This document shows positions 1 to 5,336 of a stretch of DNA of 8,224 nucleotides, piece after piece. Position 1 is the stretch's first letter, and every line of letters starts with the position of its first letter. Below the pieces are notes generated by a model, which was not told the DNA's origin, did not search any database, and saw only the letters and a list, made by a program, of their open reading frames with translations. Source of the stretch: Desulfobacterales bacterium (lineage in GTDB: Bacteria; Desulfobacterota; Desulfobacteria; Desulfobacterales; BuS5); NCBI GenBank assembly GCA_016735355.1, contig JAERRQ010000145.1, positions 1 through 8,224 of the forward strand. Direction: 5' to 3'. Position numbers and translations under genes: made by a program.

Positions 1-750
1 GCGGGTATTTCCGCCGAAAGCGGTATCCCCACTTTCCGTGGGTCGGAAGGATACTGGAGCATAGGTTCAAAGGAATATCACCCTCAAGAGATGGCCACCT
101 ACAGTATGTTTATGCAAAAGCCGGATGAGGTTTGGAAATGGTATCTTTACAGAATGAACATCTGCAGAAAGGCCAAGCCGAATCCGGGGCATATTGCCCT
201 GGTTGAAATGGAAAAACTTTTTCAGGACAGATTTGTTATCATAACCCAAAATGTCGACAGCCTGCACCTGCGGGCCGGCAACAGCCTTGCAAGAACATAT
301 CAAATACATGGCAACATCTTCTTCATGCGCTGCGTGCATGACTGCAATTCAAAAATTTATCCGCTCCCCGGAGATCTGCCGGGTAAAGAAAAAGGAGAAG
401 ATATTACAGAAGAAGAACGGCAACTGCTCAAGTGCCCTGATTGCGGAAAAAATACCAGACCCCATGTACTCTGGTTTGATGAATCCTATAATGAAAAGCA
501 CTATCACTTCCACAGCTCCCTGGAGGTGGCCGCAGAAACGGAACTACTCCTGATAGTAGGCACTTCAGGCGCAACAAATCTTCCTAACCAGGTAGCTTGG
601 GAAGTAAAAAATAATAACGCTATAATCATTGATATAAATATTGAAGAAAACCCGTTTACCAAGCTGGCGCTGTCAGTCGAGCGGGGATTTTTTATCAAAC
701 AAGCGAGCGGCACTGCTCTTTCGTCCATAATGGAAGTCTTCAAAAAATGA
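1..750 (+). CDS. Sir2-family NAD-dependent protein deacylase, class III (SIRT5/CobB-like), 5'-truncated by window edge
   Basis: The reading frame is open from base 1 and ends at TGA 748-750; the true start lies left of the window. Counting from the first visible codon, the protein opens inside the NAD-binding motif (AGISAESGIPTFRG, residues 1-14). It then shows the TQNVDSLH motif (82-89), the catalytic His in IHGN (H103), a Cys set that could bind zinc (C111, C115, C145, C148), RPHVLWFDE (153-161) and the GTSG nucleotide-binding loop (187-190). A Y-x-x-R motif (Y48, R51) after VWKW matches the pair that binds the acyl carboxylate in SIRT5 and E. coli CobB, and AES in the first motif also fits this class. 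The protein is therefore predicted to remove succinyl, malonyl or acetyl groups from lysines in the cytoplasm, using NAD. The first Cys pair is spaced C-x3-C rather than the usual C-x2-C. It converges on hemL. The family is certain; acyl preference is inferred. Confidence 0.93.
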   Translation, partial: AGISAESGIPTFRGSEGYWSIGSKEYHPQEMATYSMFMQKPDEVWKWYLYRMNICRKAKPNPGHIALVEMEKLFQDRFVIITQNVDSLHLRAGNSLARTYQIHGNIFFMRCVHDCNSKIYPLPGDLPGKEKGEDITEEERQLLKCPDCGKNTRPHVLWFDESYNEKHYHFHSSLEVAAETELLLIVGTSGATNLPNQVAWEVKNNNAIIIDINIEENPFTKLALSVERGFFIKQASGTALSSIMEVFKK

Positions 751-766
751 AATTAAATCTCTATTT

Positions 767-2050
767 TTACAATGTTTCAAATACTTCTTCCGCAGCTTTT
801 ATTGTTTTATCTATGTCTTCACTTTTATGAACTGCTGAAATAAAGATTGCTTCAAACTGCGAAGGCGCCAGGAATACTCCTTTTTTCAACATACCCTTAT
901 AATAAGCTGCAAACATATCAAGATCGCAGTTTTTGGCATCATTAAAATTCTTTACATCCTTATCTGAAAAAAACAGACCCAACATGCCGCCCACCCACTT
1001 GACCTGGATTTTTACTTCTCTCTTTGCAGCGGCCGTTTTGAGTCCTTCGACCAGACGTTTCGCTGTTTGATTTATCTTTTCATAAAAACCCGGTTTCTTC
1101 AACTCCAGCAGAGTTGCTATTCCGGCAGCCATGGCAAGAGGATTGCCGGACAATGTGCCGGCCTGATATACCGGCCCTTGGGGAGCAATATGCCCCATAA
1201 TTTTTTTACGTCCGCCATAAGCTCCAACCGGCAAGCCGCCGCCTATAATTTTACCTAGACAGGTTATATCCGGATTAATCCCATACAGAGACTGGGCTCC
1301 TCCGTAAGCAACCCTGAAACCGGACATTACTTCATCAAAAATCAGCAAGGCCCCATGTTTTTCCGTCAAAGACCTTAATATCTCCAGAAAACCTTCCACC
1401 GGCGGAACAAGGCCCATGTTTCCCGCAACCGGCTCAACTATTACTGCAGCAATGCTGTCACCTCTCTCATCCATGAATTGTTTAAAACAATCAATATCAT
1501 TAAACGGAAGAGAATTAGTGTGTTGGGCAATCGATTCAGGGATGCCGGGACTTCCCGGAATTCCAAGAGTTGCAACGCCTGATCCTGCCTCGACTAAAAG
1601 GGTATCTGCATGGCCATGATAACAGCCGTCAAATTTAACAATCATATCCCGGCCTGTATATCCCCGCGCAAGCCTCACGGCGCTCATGGCTGCTTCCGTA
1701 CCCGAATTAACCATGCGCACCATCTCTATGGACGGCACCGCATTAATTACTGTTTCAGCAAGTCTTGTTTCAAGATCGGAGGGAGCTCCGAAACTGGTAC
1801 CGCGATTTAAAACAGATCCAAGGGCCCTAATAACTGACGGATACCTGTGCCCTAATATCATTGGTCCCCAGGAACCTATGTAATCTATAAACGAGTTTCC
1901 ATCCACATCATAGATCATACACCCTTCGGCATGATCTATAAAGACAGGTTCTTCACCGACAGATTTGCATGCCCGCACAGGACTGTTAACTCCGCCTGGT
2001 ATTATACCAGTAGTTCTATTAAACAGGTTTTGTGATTTTTCTCGTTTCAT
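767..2050 (-). CDS. hemL: Glutamate-1-semialdehyde 2,1-aminomutase
   Basis: This PLP-dependent enzyme isomerises glutamate-1-semialdehyde to 5-aminolevulinate, the last step of the C5 route into haem, sirohaem and cobalamin synthesis. The 427-residue length is normal for the family. The N-terminal IPGGVNSPVR (17-26), the SGTEA segment (116-120), DGCYHGHAD (141-149), FDEVMSGFR (238-246, PLP-contacting Asp239) and CLGKIIGGGLPVGAYGGR (264-281) are all present. The Schiff-base lysine is K267, corresponding to the known E. coli K265. The ATG start is preceded by AGAGGA about 13 nt upstream, a rather long spacing. It lies 68 nt downstream of the Sfp-type gene in the same direction, so it may be the last gene of the series or have its own promoter; I could not identify a convincing one. 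No other haem gene is in the window. Confidence 0.97.
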   Translation of the reverse strand: MKREKSQNLFNRTTGIIPGGVNSPVRACKSVGEEPVFIDHAEGCMIYDVDGNSFIDYIGSWGPMILGHRYPSVIRALGSVLNRGTSFGAPSDLETRLAETVINAVPSIEMVRMVNSGTEAAMSAVRLARGYTGRDMIVKFDGCYHGHADTLLVEAGSGVATLGIPGSPGIPESIAQHTNSLPFNDIDCFKQFMDERGDSIAAVIVEPVAGNMGLVPPVEGFLEILRSLTEKHGALLIFDEVMSGFRVAYGGAQSLYGINPDITCLGKIIGGGLPVGAYGGRKKIMGHIAPQGPVYQAGTLSGNPLAMAAGIATLLELKKPGFYEKINQTAKRLVEGLKTAAAKREVKIQVKWVGGMLGLFFSDKDVKNFNDAKNCDLDMFAAYYKGMLKKGVFLAPSQFEAIFISAVHKSEDIDKTIKAAEEVFETL

Positions 2051-2118
2051 GTTTAAATATAAATCCTCTAATAAAAAATTACCGGATGATTTTCGCTTCG
2101 CTATCGGTCAACACTTTC

Positions 2119-2682
2119 CTAAAACACCCATTCTATTACTTTTGAATTTTTAACGACCGATGCTATATGCCCGTTAAAAAAAAAGTGTTCAACTATCCAG
2201 GTTTTATTCATATAGCCCACAACAAGTTGATTTTTATCCACAATTTTTATAACATTACATTTTAAAAGATCTTTGATGCCTGTTCCGTTTGCTTTTATTA
2301 CAGCCTCTTTGGCAGTCCAGTATCTAAAAAAAAGTCGATCCGGTTCGTCATCCGAAAGAGACCATTCATTTTGCCGTGCCGTTTTCTTAAAAAGAGACCT
2401 GGAGCATGACCTGATTTTTTCTATATCAATTCCAATCCTTGCTAATGAGAGTACACCACCGACATATTCATCCTTGTGGGTGATAGACCAGTATTTTCCA
2501 TCAAATGGCTTGGGCGCCCCCTGATCATCTTTTAATAATTCGGTTAAAACAAAGCCATTTTTACGCGCTGAAACTGCAAGCGCTTTTCTTGCGTGCCGGC
2601 TTAAGGATAATACCTTTTCCCTGCCGGAAAGGATCTGATCTTTTTCAGACACAGGCAGTATGACGGGATAAATAATAGCCAT
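2119..2682 (-). CDS. Sfp-type 4'-phosphopantetheinyl transferase
   Basis: It transfers the 4'-phosphopantetheine arm from coenzyme A to a conserved Ser of acyl or peptidyl carrier proteins, turning apo into holo forms in the cytoplasm. The 187-residue protein carries the two diagnostic motifs: GIDIEKIR (84-91) with the Mg-binding acids D86 and E88, and RYWTAKEAVIKANGTG (120-135) with W122, K125, E126 and K130. WSITHKDEYVGGVLS (65-79) corresponds to the family's S-x-S/T-H stretch. It is shorter than Sfp itself (about 220-230 residues), mostly at the N-terminus and in the linker, but the catalytic core looks intact. The ATG start follows rsmI by 14 nt with AGGGG upstream. No carrier protein or synthase gene is adjacent, so its substrate (fatty acid ACP or a secondary-metabolite carrier) cannot be told from context. 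Confidence 0.9.
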   Translation of the reverse strand: MAIIYPVILPVSEKDQILSGREKVLSLSRHARKALAVSARKNGFVLTELLKDDQGAPKPFDGKYWSITHKDEYVGGVLSLARIGIDIEKIRSCSRSLFKKTARQNEWSLSDDEPDRLFFRYWTAKEAVIKANGTGIKDLLKCNVIKIVDKNQLVVGYMNKTWIVEHFFFNGHIASVVKNSKVIEWVF

Positions 2683-2696
2683 AGCGCAGATTGCCC

Positions 2697-3590
2697 CTAA
2701 TCACTCTTAAATAATTCCTTCTTCATTCTAACTGCGTCATCATAGACGCTCTTTTTTGAAACACCGAATTTTATTGCTATATTTTTTGAAAGTTTTGAGA
2801 TGCTCTCATCGGATACTTTCAGTCTTCGCCTGATTTCGCCTAGGACAGTCTCCGGCGTAACTTTTTCTTTTTCCACACAGCCGCTTACTATAAGCGTACA
2901 TTCTCCTTTGACAACAGTACGCTTTTTAATACTGTTAACAATCTCAGAGACTTGCCCCCTGATAAACTCTTCATGTATCTTTGTCATTTCACGGGCAAGA
3001 ACTCCATATCTGTCGCCTAAGGTTTCTTTTATTTCCTCCAAAAAGCGTTCTATCCTCTTATTCGATTCATAAAATATCATTGTCCTTAATTCACATTTGA
3101 GCTCTATTAACTGTCTCAAACGTTTTCCTTTCTTTTTGGAAAGGAAGCCTGAAAAGACAAAAGAATCGGTGGGAAGACCTGAAACGGAAAGAGCTGTTAC
3201 AGCAGCAGACACACCGGGAACCGGAATTATTTTTATACCTCCTGCAACAGCCTCTTTAATAAGGCGATATCCGGGATCAGAGACAGACGGAGTTCCGGCA
3301 TTTGATACTAATGCGATGGATAATCCGGAATCTATTTTTTTAATCAGTCTTGCAGCACTCTCAGCTTCATTGTATTCATGATAAGATGTCAATCGATTGT
3401 TAATCTTGTAAAAAGCAAGAAGGCGGCCCGTCTTTCTCGTATCTTCTGCGGCGATAAGATCGACTTCTCCAAGAACCTTTAGCGCCCTTAGTGTAATATC
3501 ATCCCTGTTTCCTATGGGTGTAGAAACAATATACAGGCAGCCCTGAACTTCGCTTTTTTCCGTATCATCTATAGGCAAGTTCAAAGGCAT
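2697..3590 (-). CDS. rsmI: 16S rRNA (cytidine1402-2'-O)-methyltransferase
   Basis: RsmI uses S-adenosylmethionine to methylate the ribose of C1402 in the decoding centre of 16S rRNA. The 297-residue protein has the tetrapyrrole-methylase fold signatures in order: LYIVSTPIGNRDDITLRA (19-36), AEDTRKTGRLL (48-58), LVSNAGTPSVSDPGYRL (94-110), PVPGVSAAVTALSVSGLP (123-140) and FYESNKRI (173-180). It also has the C-terminal helical region typical of RsmI. Its start codon lies inside the end of yraN (26-nt overlap), and no Shine-Dalgarno sequence is visible upstream, only an A-rich run. Translation is therefore probably coupled to yraN. An in-frame TTG two codons downstream is an alternative start that would barely change the protein. 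The yraN-rsmI pairing is common in bacteria. Confidence 0.96.
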   Translation of the reverse strand: MPLNLPIDDTEKSEVQGCLYIVSTPIGNRDDITLRALKVLGEVDLIAAEDTRKTGRLLAFYKINNRLTSYHEYNEAESAARLIKKIDSGLSIALVSNAGTPSVSDPGYRLIKEAVAGGIKIIPVPGVSAAVTALSVSGLPTDSFVFSGFLSKKKGKRLRQLIELKCELRTMIFYESNKRIERFLEEIKETLGDRYGVLAREMTKIHEEFIRGQVSEIVNSIKKRTVVKGECTLIVSGCVEKEKVTPETVLGEIRRRLKVSDESISKLSKNIAIKFGVSKKSVYDDAVRMKKELFKSD

Positions 3591-3939
3591 TTTTTATTAT
3601 TTCTATTTCAGGAAGTTGTTTCGAAAAATTTATTGCCACTACATCAAATCTCGCTTTAGCATTGCTTAGCTTTTTTGTTTTAAGATAATAAAGCGCCGCC
3701 ATAGATATTTTTTTCTGTTTCATGGCTGTTACCGCGTACTTGGGATTTCCGTAAAATGATGATCTTCTGGCTTTGACTTCCACAAAAACAAGAGTATCCC
3801 CGTCTTTTGCTATAATGTCAATCTCTCCAATTTTTGTACGATAATTTTTTTTGAGAATTTTATATCCTAATCTTTTCGCAAGATACCCGGCGGCTATTGA
3901 TTCACTTTTTTGACCGAATTTTTGATTATTATTAAGCAT
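3565..3939 (-). CDS. yraN: YraN/UPF0102 family endonuclease-fold protein
   Basis: This is a 124-residue protein of the UPF0102 family, which has a restriction-endonuclease-like (Holliday-junction-resolvase-like) fold. Its biological role is not firmly established. The family pattern is clear: an N-terminal GQKSESIAAGYLAKRLGYKI stretch (9-28), GEIDIIAKDGDTLVFVEVKAR (38-58) with candidate metal ligands E39, D41, E54 and K56, and KQKKISMAALYYL (74-86) near the C-terminus. The ATG start at 3939 has no strong Shine-Dalgarno sequence; only CAGATC precedes it. Upstream lies the repeat-filled gap, and reconstruction suggests it once began inside the 3' end of rnhB. Its 3' end overlaps rsmI. An insertion between it and rnhB may have separated it from the upstream operon's transcription, though this cannot be judged from sequence alone. 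Confidence 0.93.
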   Translation of the reverse strand: MLNNNQKFGQKSESIAAGYLAKRLGYKILKKNYRTKIGEIDIIAKDGDTLVFVEVKARRSSFYGNPKYAVTAMKQKKISMAALYYLKTKKLSNAKARFDVVAINFSKQLPEIEIIKNAFELAYR

Positions 3940-3963
3940 GATCTGTAAATATAGAGATATTCG

Positions 3964-4000
3964 TAACCGTTCACGGTTATCGGTTTACAGTTAACAGTTT
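3964..4000. repeat. Left heptad array of the outer element (5 units)
   Basis: On the plus strand this reads as five 7-bp units: TAACCGT, TCACGGT, TATCGGT, TTACAGT and TAACAGT, followed by TT. The first 16 bases also form a near-palindrome (TAACCGT-TC-ACGGTTA) with perfect 7-bp arms, resembling a REP-type hairpin. It is the inverted partner of the array at 4263-4290. Confidence 0.8.
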
Positions 4001-4080
4001 AATCGGAATACAGACTTAATATAGTTATGACTCGTCATTTGAATTTACAGCCCATCTACCGACTTTATAAATCAATTATT

Positions 4081-4206
4081 GGCATCCTTCATTAATACTC
4101 AAAAGTAGTTTACACTTTTTTTTAAAAATAAACTTATCTGTGTTTATCTGTGTGCATCTGTGTCCTATTATTGTTTAAAAAGTGTCAAGGGCAAATGAAG
4201 GATGCC
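4081..4206. mobile_element. Inner 126-bp MITE-like element with 13-bp perfect terminal inverted repeats and 8-bp duplication
   Basis: The ends are GGCATCCTTCATT (4081-4093) and its exact reverse complement AATGAAGGATGCC (4194-4206). Immediately outside, with no gap, the 8 bases CAATTATT occur in direct orientation on both sides (4073-4080 and 4207-4214), as expected for a target-site duplication. A second, imperfect inverted pair lies inside: TTTACACTTTTT at 4109-4120 against the complement of AAAAAGTGTCAA at 4177-4188, one mismatch. The centre holds a 10-bp tandem repeat. The element encodes no protein and would fold into one long hairpin as RNA or single-stranded DNA. It sits inside the outer element, so it is the younger insertion. 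I do not recognise a parental transposase family from the ends. Confidence 0.78.
4134..4163. repeat. Three tandem copies of a 10-bp unit (TTATCTGTGT)
   Basis: The units are TTATCTGTGT (4134-4143), TTATCTGTGT (4144-4153) and GCATCTGTGT (4154-4163). They occupy the middle of the inner element. The 10-bp period is close to one helical turn. I recall similar ATCTGTGTT-type strings scattered through other environmental bacterial genomes, but could not check this here. Confidence 0.8.
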
Positions 4207-4262
4207 CAATTATTCATAATCAAATAGACATACTGATTTGTTCATTTTGCCTTTTTTAGAAA

Positions 4263-4290
4263 ACCGTAAACTGTAAACCGTGAACGGTTA
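4263..4290. repeat. Right heptad array of the outer element (4 units), overlapping the rnhB stop codon
   Basis: On the plus strand this reads as four units, ACCGTAA, ACTGTAA, ACCGTGA and ACGGTTA. That is the reverse-complement arrangement of the left array with one unit fewer. The last three bases are the TAA stop of rnhB read on the minus strand. Confidence 0.8.
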
Positions 4291-4938
4291 TAGATATTCT
4301 TTAACCCCTTTAAAGCTGCGCCTGTGAATAAGACACGGGCCGAACTTTTTTATAGCTTCCTTGTGGGCTTTGGTAGGATAACCCTTATGCCTGGAAAAGC
4401 CGAATTGAGGATATTTCCTGTCATATTCTTTCATAAGCCTGTCACGCGTTACCTTGGCGATAATGGATGCGGCGGCAATGGAAATGCTGAGAGAATCACC
4501 TTTGGGAATTGTAGTTTGAGGAAGGTCGGATGGAATAGTGAATGTACCGTCAATAAGCAGGCAGTCGGGTCTGATTTCAAGATTTTCAACCGCTTTAAAC
4601 ATTGACAGCAGAGTTGCCTGAAGTATGTTAATCCGATCAATTTTCGCGGAATCTACGATACCTGTTCCTGTTGCAAGAGCCTGCTTACAAATTTCATCAT
4701 AAAGATAATCACGTTTTCCAGGGGTTAATTTTTTTGAGTCATTTATACCGGATACCGAAAAAGAATCAGAAAGGATTACTGCTGCGGAAACAACCGGACC
4801 AGCCAGAGGACCTCGGCCGGCTTCATCCAAGCCGGCAATTTTTAAAAAACCTTTATTGAAAGCTTCCCTTTCAAACTTCCACCAGTCCTGGCCCGCCAAC
4901 TCTTTAATCGGCACTTTAATCGACAATATAGATACCAC
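4288..4938 (-). CDS. rnhB: Ribonuclease HII
   Basis: RNase HII cuts the RNA strand of RNA/DNA hybrids and starts removal of single ribonucleotides from genomic DNA. The 216-residue protein shows GLDEAGRGPLAGPV (36-49) with catalytic D38 and E39, NDSKKL (66-71), LLIDGTF (127-133) with D130, KGDSLSISIAAASIIAKVTR (146-165) with D148, and PQFGFSRHKGYPTKAH (177-192). The spacing of the four acids matches E. coli D16, E17, D108 and D126. The start is GTG at 4938, and AGGAGG overlaps the rplS stop only 2 nt before it. An in-frame TTG four codons later has 14-nt spacing, so the exact start is uncertain; the first 30 residues are outside the catalytic core in either case. The 3' end abuts the outer insertion, whose terminal bases provide the TAA stop. 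Confidence 0.96.
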   Translation of the reverse strand: MVSILSIKVPIKELAGQDWWKFEREAFNKGFLKIAGLDEAGRGPLAGPVVSAAVILSDSFSVSGINDSKKLTPGKRDYLYDEICKQALATGTGIVDSAKIDRINILQATLLSMFKAVENLEIRPDCLLIDGTFTIPSDLPQTTIPKGDSLSISIAAASIIAKVTRDRLMKEYDRKYPQFGFSRHKGYPTKAHKEAIKKFGPCLIHRRSFKGVKEYL

Positions 4939-4939
4939 G

Positions 4940-4947
4940 GCCTCCTA
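4940..4947 (-). promoter_or_regulatory. Shine-Dalgarno of rnhB built into the rplS stop codon
   Basis: Read on the minus strand the junction is TAGGAGGC followed by C and the GTG start. The TAG ends rplS and its AG is the beginning of AGGAGG. The spacing to GTG (2 nt) is much shorter than the usual 5-9 nt. This suggests either coupling to terminating rplS ribosomes or a start slightly further in. Confidence 0.7.
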
Positions 4948-5292
4948 ATTAAAGCGTCGCTCTTTTATTCTGGCGGCCTTACCTTTTAAGTTGCGAAGAT
5001 AATATATTTTTGACCTGCGCACACGACCTCTTGTTACAACTTCAATTTTATCGATGGTAGGGGAGTGAAGCAGAAAAATACGCTCAACGCCAATGCCGTA
5101 TGAAACCTTACGTACCGTAAAAGTTGCGTTCGATTTGCCCTTGCGTTTGCTGATTACAACCCCTTCAAAAATCTGAATACGTTCCTTTTCACCCTCTCTT
5201 ATCTTTGCATGCACCTTGACCGTATCACCGGCACGAAAATCCGGTATGTCAAGTCTCATGCTTTCTTTATTAAGCTGATCTATGATTTGCAT
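4945..5292 (-). CDS. rplS: 50S ribosomal protein L19
   Basis: L19 is a large-subunit protein located at the interface with the 30S subunit. The 115-residue sequence is full length and matches the family throughout: [20 protein letters not shown] (19-38), [14 protein letters not shown] (39-52), [21 protein letters not shown] (58-78) and [22 protein letters not shown] (88-109). The ATG start has a good ribosome site, AGGAG ending 6 nt upstream. A 44-nt gap separates it from the methyltransferase gene before it, which is one of the larger gaps in the operon but shows no terminator. It is followed almost directly by rnhB. Its place after trmD is the classic rpsP-rimM-trmD-rplS arrangement with one gene inserted. 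Confidence 0.98.
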   Translation of the reverse strand: MQIIDQLNKESMRLDIPDFRAGDTVKVHAKIREGEKERIQIFEGVVISKRKGKSNATFTVRKVSYGIGVERIFLLHSPTIDKIEVVTRGRVRRSKIYYLRNLKGKAARIKERRFN

Positions 5293-5336
5293 AATGTCTC
5301 CTGAATTCTTATTTAAAAAAAACTTTCTATGGATTT

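Larger units (their letters stand above)
3963..4291. mobile_element. Outer MITE-like insertion with heptad-repeat inverted ends
   Basis: This non-coding block fills almost the whole rnhB-yraN gap. Its ends are inverted copies of a 7-bp tandem repeat (left 3964-4000, right 4263-4290); the outer 15 bases (TAACCGTTCACGGTT, 3964-3978 against the complement of 4276-4290) match perfectly. Just outside, one base away on each side, lies an 8-bp direct repeat AGATATTC (3955-3962 and 4292-4299), which looks like a target-site duplication. No open reading frame of useful size is inside, so it would have to be moved in trans or be a dead remnant. Removing the inner element and one of its duplications leaves about 195 bp. 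The boundaries are inferred from the repeats; the repeats themselves are directly visible. Confidence 0.65.

Noticed and set aside
251..553. Second plus-strand frame of 100 codons inside the sirtuin gene
   Set aside because: It is out of frame with the recognisable Sir2 motifs and has an unnatural composition; a shadow frame.
740..770. Bidirectional terminator between the sirtuin and hemL
   Set aside because: Only A/T runs are present; no stem of useful length precedes them on either strand.
2051..2118. Promoter or hairpin terminator in the 68-nt gap before hemL (TTGACC and an imperfect ACCG/CGGT pairing)
   Set aside because: The TTGACC has no -10 at a proper distance and the stem is short and interrupted; nothing reliable to call.
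2119..2682. Truncated pseudogene reading of the short Sfp-type gene
   Set aside because: All catalytic motifs are present in one frame with normal spacing, so it is more simply a short family member.
4027..4038. Symmetric ATGACTCGTCAT as an operator
   Set aside because: Arms are only 5 bp, it lies inside the presumed mobile element away from any start codon, and a match of this size is common by chance.
3964..4290. CRISPR-like array
   Set aside because: The repeats are 7 bp, contiguous without spacers, and occur as two inverted blocks; nothing matches a repeat-spacer pattern and no cas gene is near.
4324..4605. Plus-strand open frame of about 93 codons opposite rnhB
   Set aside because: It lies entirely antisense to rnhB, whose catalytic motifs are complete, and its product resembles no family I know.
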